A DNA stretch of 64,000 bases. Source: Prevotellaceae bacterium UBA1726. GTDB lineage: Bacteria > Bacteroidota > Bacteroidia > Bacteroidales > Bacteroidaceae. The translations under genes were made by a program, and so were the position numbers. How positions within the stretch are numbered: position 1 is the stretch's first letter; every line of letters begins with the position of its first letter. Shown here piece by piece: positions 33,036 through 41,749 of this stretch. The notes under the pieces were generated by a model. It saw nothing but the letters and a program-made list of their open reading frames with translations. It ran no database searches and was not told the origin of the DNA. The stretch covers positions 1-64,000 of the forward strand of contig DCIM01000077.1 of the NCBI GenBank assembly GCA_002316005.1, read 5' to 3'.

Positions 33036-34715
33036 TTACTTGCGAGTGATTTCGAGTTCGAGGTCGTTCTCCGCATAAGAAGAGAGCGATGGATCCTGCT
33101 CGAGAGCCTCCTTCAGGTAAGAGTTTGCAGCGTACTTGTTGTCGCGACGAGCTGCAGCAATAGCGTGGAGGTAGGTTGTTGTTGCATCCTTGAACTCAGC
33201 ATCGTCGAGAGTGCCAACAGCCTTTGCATAGTTCTTGTTGAGAATCTGTGCGAGAGCAGCACTGTTGTTGCTAAGGCCCTTGAAATCAGACTCTGCAGCA
33301 GAGTAGTTGCCCTTAGCGATGTTGAGAACACCCTGAGCATACTTCACATCGCCGAGAGTAGAAGCCTTAGCGATGTCAGCCTCTGCAGAAGCGAGGTCGC
33401 CATCGATGAGACTGAGGAGACCACGGTTGGCATAAGCCTCTGCCTGCTTAGCGTTGGTGCTGATAGACTTTGTGAGGTACTTCTTTGCAAGCGAAGCATC
33501 ACCATCGATCATTGCCATTGAAGCAAGGTTGTTGAGAGCGCGAGCATCGTTTGGATAGAGGTCGGCAGCCTTCTTGTAGATAGCAGTCTTGTCGGCATTA
33601 TCCTCAACGAGAGTAGCAGCATAGAGAAGTTCCTCAACGCTGAGCTTAGAAGCATCGCCATTGTACTGAGAGAGGATCTCCTCGTCAGAGCGACCAATAG
33701 TCTCGTAGTTGATGATCATACGAGAGCGACGGAGTTCTGGGAGAATGCCGTTAGCGAGTTCCTGGAAACCAGCACTCATGTTACGGATCTGCTGTTCACG
33801 CTCCTCTGGATCCTTGTACATATCGAGAACGCGGATGATGACATCCTTATCCTGGATGTTACTTACAGCAACGAGCTGCTTGAAACCTTCCCAGTCCTGA
33901 GCTGTGTAGTGAGCATCGATGCCAGTGTTGACATTTGTAGCCTTGAGCTGACTCTTGACATAATCCTGAGTAGCATCCTGACGCTTCTCAGAGAGTTTAT
34001 TGTTGAAATCGTAGCCACCCTCTGGAGATGCATAAGCCTGGATTTCAACATTCTGGATGTTGAGGCGCTCCTGATCAGCATTGATCTGCTTGAGCATATT
34101 GACGAAATCCTTAACGGAGTTGCTCTGGAGTTCAGTCTTACGGATGTTAGCCTGATTAACGAGGAACTTGATGTTAGCCTCCTGCTTCTGCTGTGTGACG
34201 CGCTGGAAAGTGTCAGGAGCGAAGCAACCACCATCGCTGAGGATAGTCTTCTTGTAGAGTTCAGATGTAGCGATGACGCCATTAGCCACCTTTACGGCAG
34301 GGATAGCAACAGTCTTGTTGCCCACCTTAGCCTGGAAAGTGAGGTACATCTCGCTCTTCTGCATTTCTGGCACGAAGTCGAAAGCAGTTCTCATTGTATA
34401 GCGACCACCGAGACGATAAGAGATAGTCTGGTCGTTGCCAGTAACCTTCTCGCCCTGGAAAGTAGCAGGAGTGCCGAGAGCAACCTCGTTAGCGCCATAG
34501 CGGAGTTCTGGAACAACTGTAACGACAGCATTCTTCTTCATATACTTCTCAGGGAAGACACCTGCAATAGAAGCAGGAACCTGACCAGCCTGAGACTCGA
34601 GAGGATTAGGAGTCACTGTGAAATAGTCTGCAGAGAGAGCACCGAGCTTGCCCGAGCAAGAAGTGATGATGAGTGCTACGAGAGCAGAGCAGAGAATTGT
34701 TAGATTTTTGCGCAT
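33036..34715 (-). CDS. OmpA-like/TPR lipoprotein
   Basis: Lipoprotein (ALIITSC, Cys20) of 559 residues, probably attached to the outer membrane and facing the periplasm. The first part (about 25-165) is a beta-rich domain. The middle (about 195-330) resembles an OmpA C-terminal fold, with NIQNVEIQAYASPEGGYDFN and LSEKRQDATQDYVKSQL. The last 200 residues are TPR repeats (YPNDARALNNLASMAM, QAEAYANRGLLSLIDGDLAS). The OmpA-like part may bind peptidoglycan; that is family knowledge. The gene starts 72 nt past tRNA-Leu with no consensus promoter between. A small hairpin AATAGC/GCTATT overlaps its stop codon. Confidence 0.82.
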   Translation of the reverse strand: MRKNLTILCSALVALIITSCSGKLGALSADYFTVTPNPLESQAGQVPASIAGVFPEKYMKKNAVVTVVPELRYGANEVALGTPATFQGEKVTGNDQTISYRLGGRYTMRTAFDFVPEMQKSEMYLTFQAKVGNKTVAIPAVKVANGVIATSELYKKTILSDGGCFAPDTFQRVTQQKQEANIKFLVNQANIRKTELQSNSVKDFVNMLKQINADQERLNIQNVEIQAYASPEGGYDFNNKLSEKRQDATQDYVKSQLKATNVNTGIDAHYTAQDWEGFKQLVAVSNIQDKDVIIRVLDMYKDPEEREQQIRNMSAGFQELANGILPELRRSRMIINYETIGRSDEEILSQYNGDASKLSVEELLYAATLVEDNADKTAIYKKAADLYPNDARALNNLASMAMIDGDASLAKKYLTKSISTNAKQAEAYANRGLLSLIDGDLASAEADIAKASTLGDVKYAQGVLNIAKGNYSAAESDFKGLSNNSAALAQILNKNYAKAVGTLDDAEFKDATTTYLHAIAAARRDNKYAANSYLKEALEQDPSLSSYAENDLELEITRK

Positions 34716-34787
34716 TGTGTTAAGAAACGAATAAGATTAAAAGGGGGGCATAGACAATTGAACCTCCCAAGATAATTTACTAAAAAA

Positions 34788-34874
34788 TGGTACCGGGAAT
34801 GGGACTCGAACCCACACGGCCGAACTGGCCAAGAGATTTTAAGTCTCTCATGTCTACCATTCCATCATCCCGGC
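34788..34874 (-). tRNA. tRNA-Leu (UAA)
   Basis: Minus-strand 87-nt cloverleaf: acceptor GCCGGGA pairs with the 3' end before an encoded CCA. The anticodon loop CTTAAAA reads UAA. A long variable arm (TTGGCCAGTTCGGCCG) marks class II leucine tRNA, and the T loop is GGTTCGAGTCC. Confidence 0.96.
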
Positions 34875-34924
34875 AAACCAATAAAAGTGTTGCAAATAAG
34901 GCCGTTGGGCACATATTTGCTTTG

Positions 34925-34955
34925 CAAAGGTACAACATTTATGTTGAATGGCAAA
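34925..34955 (-). promoter_or_regulatory. promoter of tRNA-Leu
   Basis: TTTG at 34955-34952, a 19-nt spacer and TACCTTTG at 34932-34925 on the minus strand, about 50 nt before the tRNA 5' end. It may also feed the TPR/OmpA gene. Confidence 0.75.
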
Positions 34956-34980
34956 GAAAATTAGGATTTTTTTGGAAAGG

Positions 34981-35058
34981 AAGGGCAAAACCCTGCGCGA
35001 ACATGCAGGGAACAGAGGCAAAAAACGGCGGGGCAAAGCCCCACCGTGCAGAACAGAC
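34981..35058. repeat. two-hairpin dispersed repeat, copy 1
   Basis: CCCTGCGCGAACATGCAGGG and CGGCGGGGCAAAGCCCCACC are two hairpins joined by a short linker and followed by GTGCAGAACAGAC. The same layout recurs at 37996-38071. Confidence 0.85.
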
Positions 35059-35066
35059 GTCCAATG

Positions 35067-35123
35067 GACGAAAACGAAGGACGAAGACGAAAACGAAGGA
35101 CGAAGACGAAAACGAGCGAAGGG
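35067..35123. repeat. 19-bp tandem repeat
   Basis: GACGAAAACGAAGGACGAA occurs twice in tandem, with a degenerate third unit, just before the GH43 stop codon. Confidence 0.8.
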
Positions 35124-35127
35124 GGAA

Positions 35128-36093
35128 TTAAAGCTTGCGCTTCTTGACGCCTTCGAAGGTGATCTTGACAGGGAGAATCTTGCCATCCTTGTCGAAATAC
35201 ATGCGGTCGATACAAGTGACACGATGGTCGCGACCAGTATCGCCAAGAGGGCGACGATGGTAGATGATGTAGTACTCATCCTTGCCTTTGCCCTTGATGA
35301 TGCTGTGATGACCGGCACCGGTGGCAACCTCAGGATCAGCCTTCAGGATTTTGCCCTCACGTTTCCAAGGACCGAAAGGACTATCGGCGATGGCATAAGC
35401 CACACTGTAGTCGGGACCGCCCCAACCACCTTCTGACCACATGAAGTAGTACTTGCCATTGCGAATGAACATAAAAGGTCCCTCGACATAACCTTCAGGA
35501 GTCATCTCGCGGTACATAGAACCATCATCGAAAGGAAGGATAGACTTGAAATCAGGAGCAAGACGCACGATGTTGCAATGTCCCCAACCGCCATAGATGA
35601 GATACCACTTGCCATCCTTGTCGTGGAAGGCAAACTGGTCGATAGGTTGAGCATTATTGACAATTTTGTCAATGAGCGGACCACCGAGGAGATCCTTGAA
35701 CGGACCAGCAGGCGAATCAGCAACAGCCACGCCGATGCCACCCGGCTCAGAGTTTTTCTGGATGTCGTTGGCACCGAAGAAGAAATAATACTTGCCGTTG
35801 TTCTCGACAACCGAAGGAGCCCACATTGCCTGCCAAGCCCAGGTTATCTCCTTGTTAGTGAGGACATTCTCGTGCTTTGTCCAATGGACAAGATCTTTAG
35901 ACGAGAAAGCATCGAAATGGAGTTGCTTCTCGTAGACATCAGAGTAGGTAGGATAAACCCAATACTCCTTGTTGAACACTGCACCTTCAGGATCGGCATA
36001 CCAACCCTCGAAGATAGGATTACCGCTGGTTTTCTGAGCCATCATTGCTACGCTGCTGGTCAGCAAGAGGGCAAAAATGATAAGTCTTTTCAT
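35128..36093 (-). CDS. GH43 glycosidase, secreted
   Basis: Five-bladed propeller glycosidase of 321 residues after choosing the start at 36093, which begins the signal peptide MKRLIIFALLLTSSVAMMAQ. Catalytic residues: base Asp34 (GWYADPEG), Asp152 (QPIDQFAF) and acid Glu204 (YVEGPFMF). Other marks are DAFSSKDLVHW, MWAPSVVENNGKYYFFFG and GAGHHSI. It belongs to a subgroup different from the two arabinan-locus GH43 enzymes; arabinofuranosidase or xylosidase activity is possible but not decidable here. Its first 74 nt overlap the 3' end of the helicase gene in another frame. It probably depends on read-through from upstream. Confidence 0.9.
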   Translation of the reverse strand: MKRLIIFALLLTSSVAMMAQKTSGNPIFEGWYADPEGAVFNKEYWVYPTYSDVYEKQLHFDAFSSKDLVHWTKHENVLTNKEITWAWQAMWAPSVVENNGKYYFFFGANDIQKNSEPGGIGVAVADSPAGPFKDLLGGPLIDKIVNNAQPIDQFAFHDKDGKWYLIYGGWGHCNIVRLAPDFKSILPFDDGSMYREMTPEGYVEGPFMFIRNGKYYFMWSEGGWGGPDYSVAYAIADSPFGPWKREGKILKADPEVATGAGHHSIIKGKGKDEYYIIYHRRPLGDTGRDHRVTCIDRMYFDKDGKILPVKITFEGVKKRKL

Positions 36094-37933
36094 ATAGTTG
36101 TTTGTAGAATTTATGTTTGCAAAGAGTCTCAGCATCGCCAAGGATGATGAGTTTCATTCGGGCACGCGTTATAGCCACATTCATTCGGCGCAGATCGGAA
36201 AGGAATCCGATTTGTCCCTCATCATTTGCACGCACAAGCGAGATGAATATGATGTCGCGCTCCTGACCCTGGAAACCATCAACGGTGTTGATGGAGATGA
36301 GATGGCGGAACGGTTTGAAGAACTGACTCTGCTTCACCCTCTGGCGCAGATATTGCACCTGAGCGCGATAAGGCGAGATGATGCCCACATCGATGCTCTC
36401 GTCGAGGATGCGCTGTTTGCCAATCTTGCGGAAGTAATCCTCGAGATGGAGTAGGGTGAGGTCAGCCTCAGTCTTGTTGATACGCCCGAACGACTCGCCT
36501 ACGAACTCCTCCTTGCAATCCTCACCATGAGTATCAATCCAGAGCATCGGTTCATCGTAATCAAGGATTCCGCGGAAACGCACACTCGGGTCGCTTTCCA
36601 CTTTTCCATCGTAGAAATAGTTGGACGAGAACTCCATAATCTTCTCGTTCATGCGATACTGAACCTGCAAAAGACACACATCCTCAGGGCGATTCTCAAC
36701 GATACGCTCCATGAGCGTCTTGCCCAATCCTGCACGCATGGCAGCATAGTTTTTGATGGTAGGCGGAAGCTGGCAATGATCGCCCGCCAGAACCACACGC
36801 GACACCTTTCGGATAGGAATCCAACATGCTGCCTCAAGAGCCTGAGCCGCCTCGTCGATGAAGAGAGTGGTGAATTTCATTCCCATGAGCAGACGATGGG
36901 AAGAGCTGACCAGAGTGGAAGCAATGACACGAGCCTCGCCGAAGAGTTCCTGATTGATACGAATCTCCAGTTCGGTGGCACGCGACTTCAGTCGTTCCAC
37001 CTTCTGATGATAGTTTTCGCCGCGGTTTTTCCGTTGACCACGCAGTTCGCGCAGAGCCTTACGGATGCTCCACAACTGAGGGTAATCAGGATGAGCCTCG
37101 AAACGGCGCTCGTAAGTGAAAGACAGCATTTTATCGTTGACACGCGATGGGTTGCCGATACGAAGAACATTGATGCCACGATCGACAAGACGCTCGCTAA
37201 TCCAATCCACCGCCATATTGCTCTGAGCGCATACGAGAACCTGACTCTCGCGTTGAAGCGTTTCGTGGATAGCCTCCACGAGAGTAGTAGTCTTGCCAGT
37301 GCCCGGAGGACCATGCACCACCATCACATCCTTTGAGCGCAACACCTCGTTCACAGCATGCTCCTGAGTGCGGTTGAGCCAAGGGAAGCGAATATCCGCA
37401 AAAGAGAAACGCTCGGAATGCTGGTGAGAATAGAAGAGGTCGCGCAGATAAGCAAGGCGGTTGCCTTTAGCCTTTATGACCTTGTCGAGAGCCTCGAACA
37501 TCAGTTTGTAGGAACGCTCGTCGAAGAACAGTTGGACACCGATATTGTCGGTATTTTGCAGTTCGGAGGCATGTTTCATGTCCTGCAGTTCGACCACCAT
37601 TCGGTCGGGTTCGGCATAACACACCGTGCCTTTGATGTTAAGGAAACGGATGCCGTTCTCTTGTTTCTGGAAGAAGACCACAGGGCGGTTGAATTCGAAG
37701 TTGTGTTCGATGTCCTCATCAGAGTTGCGAGTAATCTCGATGCAAGGTTGATTCAGCGAATTGTAGTAACTTCGCCCAACGGACAACGGCCACCACGCAT
37801 CGCCTCGTTTGAGACGACGTCCGAGTCCCATCTGCTGCGTCATTTTCTCGTATGCCTCCTTCTCCGAGGCATACTCCATCTGCAGCAAAAGTTTCTGCTG
37901 AGTGAGCAGTTGAATAGGCGAATTCACAAGCAT
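36020..37933 (-). CDS. SF1 DNA/RNA helicase, UPF1/Dna2-like
   Basis: Superfamily 1B helicase with an N-terminal beta-barrel-like region (about 40-150) and two RecA domains. Walker A GPPGTGKT lies at about 208-215, Walker B is FIDEAAQALEAACW, motif III GDHCQLPP, motif IV QYRMNEKIMEF, motif V NTVDGFQGQERDIIF, and motif VI VAITRARMKLIILGD. The start ATG at 37933 lies only 4 nt after the TATCTTTG box (37945-37938), so the transcript would be almost leaderless or a later Met is used. The last 20 or so residues (about CPLADQQRSNDGSENQR) are read from the start of the GH43 gene and look unlike family ends. Confidence 0.9.
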   Translation of the reverse strand: MLVNSPIQLLTQQKLLLQMEYASEKEAYEKMTQQMGLGRRLKRGDAWWPLSVGRSYYNSLNQPCIEITRNSDEDIEHNFEFNRPVVFFQKQENGIRFLNIKGTVCYAEPDRMVVELQDMKHASELQNTDNIGVQLFFDERSYKLMFEALDKVIKAKGNRLAYLRDLFYSHQHSERFSFADIRFPWLNRTQEHAVNEVLRSKDVMVVHGPPGTGKTTTLVEAIHETLQRESQVLVCAQSNMAVDWISERLVDRGINVLRIGNPSRVNDKMLSFTYERRFEAHPDYPQLWSIRKALRELRGQRKNRGENYHQKVERLKSRATELEIRINQELFGEARVIASTLVSSSHRLLMGMKFTTLFIDEAAQALEAACWIPIRKVSRVVLAGDHCQLPPTIKNYAAMRAGLGKTLMERIVENRPEDVCLLQVQYRMNEKIMEFSSNYFYDGKVESDPSVRFRGILDYDEPMLWIDTHGEDCKEEFVGESFGRINKTEADLTLLHLEDYFRKIGKQRILDESIDVGIISPYRAQVQYLRQRVKQSQFFKPFRHLISINTVDGFQGQERDIIFISLVRANDEGQIGFLSDLRRMNVAITRARMKLIILGDAETLCKHKFYKQLYEKTYHFCPLADQQRSNDGSENQR

Positions 37934-37937
37934 ACGG

Positions 37938-37965
37938 CAAAGATACAAAAAAAATGGCGAACAAA
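37938..37965 (-). promoter_or_regulatory. promoter of the helicase gene
   Basis: TATCTTTG at 37945-37938, with a TTTG at 37965-37962 and a short 16-nt spacer. Confidence 0.5.
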
Positions 37966-37995
37966 AAAGGAATGGACACCTTATTTATAATAAAA

Positions 37996-38071
37996 GGGGG
38001 AAGGCCCTGCGCGAACACGCAGGGAACAGTGGCAAAAGCGGCGGGGCAGAGCCCCACCGTGCAGAACAGAC
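37996..38071. repeat. two-hairpin dispersed repeat, copy 2
   Basis: CCCTGCGCGAACACGCAGGG and CGGCGGGGCAGAGCCCCACC with the same linker and GTGCAGAACAGAC end as copy 1. As with copy 1, it lies downstream of a minus-strand gene. Confidence 0.85.
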
Positions 38072-38104
38072 AAAAAAAGAGCCCCAGATAAAAACCCGAG
38101 GCTC
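38072..38104 (-). terminator. terminator after the 1109-residue protein
   Basis: GAGCC (38079-38083) pairs with GGCTC (38100-38104), extended by CGGG/CCCAG-type pairing. On the minus strand it is followed by seven T. Confidence 0.7.
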
Positions 38105-38121
38105 AATTTTATATTAAAGGA

Positions 38122-38222
38122 TATTGCTCTTACTTGATAACAACCTTGACTACGTCGAGCTTGTTCTGCGCTCGGCAATAATCAAGCGAGCTTGTTATTG
38201 CTCTTACTTGATAACAACCTTG
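38122..38222. repeat. 27-bp direct repeat of a gene end
   Basis: A 27-bp sequence starting TATTGCTCTTACTTGATAAC occurs at 38122-38148 and 38196-38222. Each copy encodes KVVIK and a stop on the minus strand. The outer copy is preceded by a short open stretch ending KLDVVKVVIK. Confidence 0.85.
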
Positions 38223-41200
38223 CGGCCGTTGATGATGTTGATACCCTTAACAGCCTTCTGGAGCTTCTGGCCCTGGAGGTTGTAGATACCCTTAGAAGCA
38301 ACAGTGTTGTCAGTAGCAACCTCAGAGATAGCAGTAGCCTCGTCAGTTGGTTCCTCTGTACCCCAGTACTTCAGACGGAAGTTATCAACAACAGTCCACT
38401 TACCGTACTCAGAATCGTCTGCAGGCTCTGGAGTCTCAATACCGAAGTAGAGCTCGCCAGCATCAGTCAACTCGAACTTGAGGACGTTCTTGTAAGCACC
38501 ATGCTCGAATGCCTCTGCAGCATCTGTTGGGTAGTCAGGACAACGAACACCATTGTAAACATATGTGCTGTTGAGAGTGTAAGGGATTACAGCATTGTTC
38601 TCGTGAACGAGCTTGAGAGTTGTCTCTTCGTCAGCAGCGTAGAAGATAGCCTGTGACTCGATTTCCTCGCCAGCCTCAAGGAGAGCAGCATGATTCTCCC
38701 TTGTACCCTGACGGTAGTAACCCTGAACCTCCATTGTGTACCAACCCTCTACGAGAGCGTCGTCAACGATGTTCTGAGCAAGACCGCAACCTGAGTTCCA
38801 GTTCTCGTGGATGAAGTCAGGATAGTTGTTGTTGCGACCCCAGATAGCACCGATGTTTTCCCAGTTGTCAATAGTGAGACGCTGGTCGAAGCCAGGGTTA
38901 ACGATGAGGTGAGTCATATCTACAGCAGCAGTAGCAGTAGCCTTCTCAGCCTGAGCGTCGAGTTCAGCCTTTGTGATAAGCATCCACTGGTTAGACTCAA
39001 GTTCAGCAGTACGCATGTCAGAGTCAACAACATTCCAAGAATAACCATTCTGGTTGTCACCACCACGATAGCCGAGGTAAACACCGTTCTCACCATTCTC
39101 GCCGTTACGACGGATGTTGTAAACATTCTGCTTGCCCTCTACTGGTACGAATACCCATACATCCTGGTTACCTGTGTCAATATAGCCACCGTAGTTAGCG
39201 AAGTCGGCCTCGCCAATGTTACCGTTTGGACGGTAGGTCTCGATAACATAACCATTCTCAACATCACTTGGGATGAGAGTCATTGCGTTAGAAGCATACT
39301 CGAGAGCGAGGTGAGTACCCCAGTTCTCACCAGCACCGAGGAACTGCTGCTCACCTACGTTGTAGATGTAGTAGTCGCCAGCAGCAACTGCAGAACCAGT
39401 GAATGTGTTAGCGCGACGCTCAGCGTGAGCACGCTTACGAGCATTCTTGATAGGGCTAACGAGGTTGTTTACAGCATCAGCAGTCTTGCACTCTTCGAAG
39501 CCTTCGCACTCAGCGAGCTTAGCCTGAAGTTCGCCCTTCCAGTCAGCTGTATCCAACTTAGCAGCAGCCAAGAGCTCGCGGCCAGCAGTTACAGTACCAG
39601 AGTAGTTCTGGATTCTCTTGATTTCGTTAGCGAAAGTATCGTTGATGTAGTTCTTGATTTCAGCACCGTCGAGCTCTGTAGCGATGAATGCGCGAGCGTC
39701 AGCAACGAGCTGATCGTACTCAGCACGCATAGCCTCTGTGAGGTCACCCTCCCAGCTTTCAGCGTTAGCGATAGCCTGATTAGCAGTAGCTACAACCTCT
39801 TCGTAGTTGAACTCAACAACATTGATACCGCAATCGTAGAAGCGACCACCCCAGTTCTGGTGGATCTCAGTAGCGATTACGTTCTCACCAACATTGAGGT
39901 AAGAAGCCTTGATGTGAACCTGTACAGGGTTCTTGCCGTTTGTCCAACCAGTGTTTGTCTGGAGGAGATGACCGTTTACATAAGTCTCGTAGTCATCATC
40001 GTGGCAAACATTGAGCAAGTACTCGAGTGAAGGGTTGATTTCGTTGAGAGTGAAAGTACGACGGATCCAGTAACCTGTGTTGTCGCCATCACCACCATCA
40101 CCAGCGTAGTCAAGGTGTCCAAGGTGACCAGGCCAGATTGTCTGAACCTCGCTCATGTAGCCCTGGTTACCGATAGGCATTGCTGTATCATCCCACATAG
40201 AATCGTCGAAGTCAACATTTGTCCAAGCCTTGCTTTCTGTACGGCCAGTCAGCTTTGGAGACTTAACCTGGTTGCCGTCTTCATTTGTGAAGTACATGTA
40301 GTTGAAGTACTGAGTACCAATCCAGTATTCCTTGCCATCCTCATCGGTAAGAGAAATGTCGCTGATAACAACATCATTATTCTTGTAACCCATGCAGAAG
40401 TCGAATACGAGCTTGAAGTTAGGAATAGCAACATTATAGAGTTCCTCTTCGAACTCATAAGTTGTGTTCTCCTCAAGAGCGATCTCGTCGTCGTAAGCGA
40501 TAGCTTCATCGTTCTCACGGTCGCAAACCTTAACAGTTACCTGATCGATGTCGCAAGTAGGAGTGAGCTTGAACTTCAATGTGTAAGTCTTGCTTTCATC
40601 GAGAGTGATAGCCGACTTGAAGTGAAGCTGTGAACCCCACTGGTCATACGACTCAGTTGTCATGTGGAGAGTATAAGCATCACCTGGCATAGCCTCATAG
40701 AGAGCTTCCCACTCGTGCATACCACCAGCATTGCGGAATGCGCTTGAGCCGTTATTTGCATAACCACCAAATGAGTTGAAGATAGTCTTACCTGTCCAAG
40801 GAGTTACATAACCCATATCAACACCACCAGGAACGCTTGTATAGAGACCGCAGTCAGCAAGAGCGCCACCCCAGTTCTGGTGAACGTGAACAGCGAGGAT
40901 GTTCTCAGAGCCATCCTTCTTGATGAGTGCCTTCTGCTCGTCAGTGAGCTTTACGAACTCACCCTCGTTCCAACCGTTACCTGCTGCAGGATCACCGTCC
41001 TTTGAGAAAACGAGAACTCCGTTGATGTAGTATTCGCATGGAGCATCGTCGTGACCGCAAGCGAGGTAAACATCGTTAGGAAGTACAGAAGTTGTAGTGA
41101 ATGAACGACGGAGATAGATGTCGGCCATTACAGAACTTGTGGTCCACTTGTAGGTTGTTGTACCGCCTCTATAAGAGTCGTCGCTTGAGAATGGAGATGT

Positions 41201-41533
41201 GTGCTGTTCCCAGAGAATCTCCTCGCCAGTGAACATGTTGTCACCGATTGTAGCCTCGTCCTCAGGATTGTAGCCAACCTCTGTCCAATTCTTGCCGTTT
41301 GAGTCGTCAGCAGGCTCATCGCCACAAAGAACATTGTAATTTGGATTGTCGGTGCTCCAATCACCGTAATCAGCGCCAGAGTTAATTACATAAGTCCATG
41401 CGTCCCATGTCTGCGAACCATCCCAATAAGATGATGGTGCAATAATCACATTTGCGCCGACAGCAGCAATTCCCTGTGCATTAGCAGAAATAGCGAGAGC
41501 CATTGCTGCAAGAGAAAGTAATGCTTTCTTCAT
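38204..41533 (-). CDS. large secreted multidomain protein, carbohydrate-binding-like, no catalytic domain seen
   Basis: 1109 residues with signal peptide (MKKALLSLAAMALAISANA). Two jelly-roll domains of the GH2-N/galactose-binding type stand at about 120-235 and 430-570 (YLRRSFTTT, CEYYINGVLVFSKDG, ILAVHVHQNWGGALADCGLY; and YWIRRTFTL, DYETYVNGHLLQTN, VIATEIHQNWGGRFYDCGI). A helical segment (about 575-720), a trefoil-like part (about 725-880) and a CBM-like sandwich beginning LIVNPGFDQRLTIDNWENIG (about 890-1060) follow. The end ISEVATDN to IYNLQGQKLQKAVKGINI plus NGRKVVIK is the Prevotella-style sorting tail. No glycosidase active site was found. A surface adhesin or glycan-binding scaffold is plausible. 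A -7 box TATCTTTG is at 41628-41621. Confidence 0.75.
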   Translation of the reverse strand: MKKALLSLAAMALAISANAQGIAAVGANVIIAPSSYWDGSQTWDAWTYVINSGADYGDWSTDNPNYNVLCGDEPADDSNGKNWTEVGYNPEDEATIGDNMFTGEEILWEQHTSPFSSDDSYRGGTTTYKWTTSSVMADIYLRRSFTTTSVLPNDVYLACGHDDAPCEYYINGVLVFSKDGDPAAGNGWNEGEFVKLTDEQKALIKKDGSENILAVHVHQNWGGALADCGLYTSVPGGVDMGYVTPWTGKTIFNSFGGYANNGSSAFRNAGGMHEWEALYEAMPGDAYTLHMTTESYDQWGSQLHFKSAITLDESKTYTLKFKLTPTCDIDQVTVKVCDRENDEAIAYDDEIALEENTTYEFEEELYNVAIPNFKLVFDFCMGYKNNDVVISDISLTDEDGKEYWIGTQYFNYMYFTNEDGNQVKSPKLTGRTESKAWTNVDFDDSMWDDTAMPIGNQGYMSEVQTIWPGHLGHLDYAGDGGDGDNTGYWIRRTFTLNEINPSLEYLLNVCHDDDYETYVNGHLLQTNTGWTNGKNPVQVHIKASYLNVGENVIATEIHQNWGGRFYDCGINVVEFNYEEVVATANQAIANAESWEGDLTEAMRAEYDQLVADARAFIATELDGAEIKNYINDTFANEIKRIQNYSGTVTAGRELLAAAKLDTADWKGELQAKLAECEGFEECKTADAVNNLVSPIKNARKRAHAERRANTFTGSAVAAGDYYIYNVGEQQFLGAGENWGTHLALEYASNAMTLIPSDVENGYVIETYRPNGNIGEADFANYGGYIDTGNQDVWVFVPVEGKQNVYNIRRNGENGENGVYLGYRGGDNQNGYSWNVVDSDMRTAELESNQWMLITKAELDAQAEKATATAAVDMTHLIVNPGFDQRLTIDNWENIGAIWGRNNNYPDFIHENWNSGCGLAQNIVDDALVEGWYTMEVQGYYRQGTRENHAALLEAGEEIESQAIFYAADEETTLKLVHENNAVIPYTLNSTYVYNGVRCPDYPTDAAEAFEHGAYKNVLKFELTDAGELYFGIETPEPADDSEYGKWTVVDNFRLKYWGTEEPTDEATAISEVATDNTVASKGIYNLQGQKLQKAVKGINIINGRKVVIK

Positions 41534-41620
41534 AAAATGTTGTTTTTAGTTAATATAATAAAGATGTTAAAAATTTGGTTTGGGTATATGTTGAACATAT
41601 ATGTTTTGCGTTAGCATCTG

Positions 41621-41628
41621 CAAAGATA
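41621..41628 (-). promoter_or_regulatory. -7 box of the 1109-residue protein gene
   Basis: TATCTTTG on the minus strand, 88 nt before the ATG. No -33 TTTG at the expected distance. Confidence 0.45.
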
Positions 41629-41749
41629 GGTCATTTTTCCCTCTTTTTAATAAAAAGAAGGCGATTTTTTTTATTTTTGGGCGCATTTTTAACATTTCCG
41701 CCCCCGTTTCCATTAAAAATATGTCGTAAATTGATACTTTTCCGCTTCT

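Noticed and set aside
38807..40030. 407-codon open frame antisense to the 1109-residue protein
   Set aside because: Ser/Val-rich shadow of the opposite coding strand; no signal, motif or promoter.
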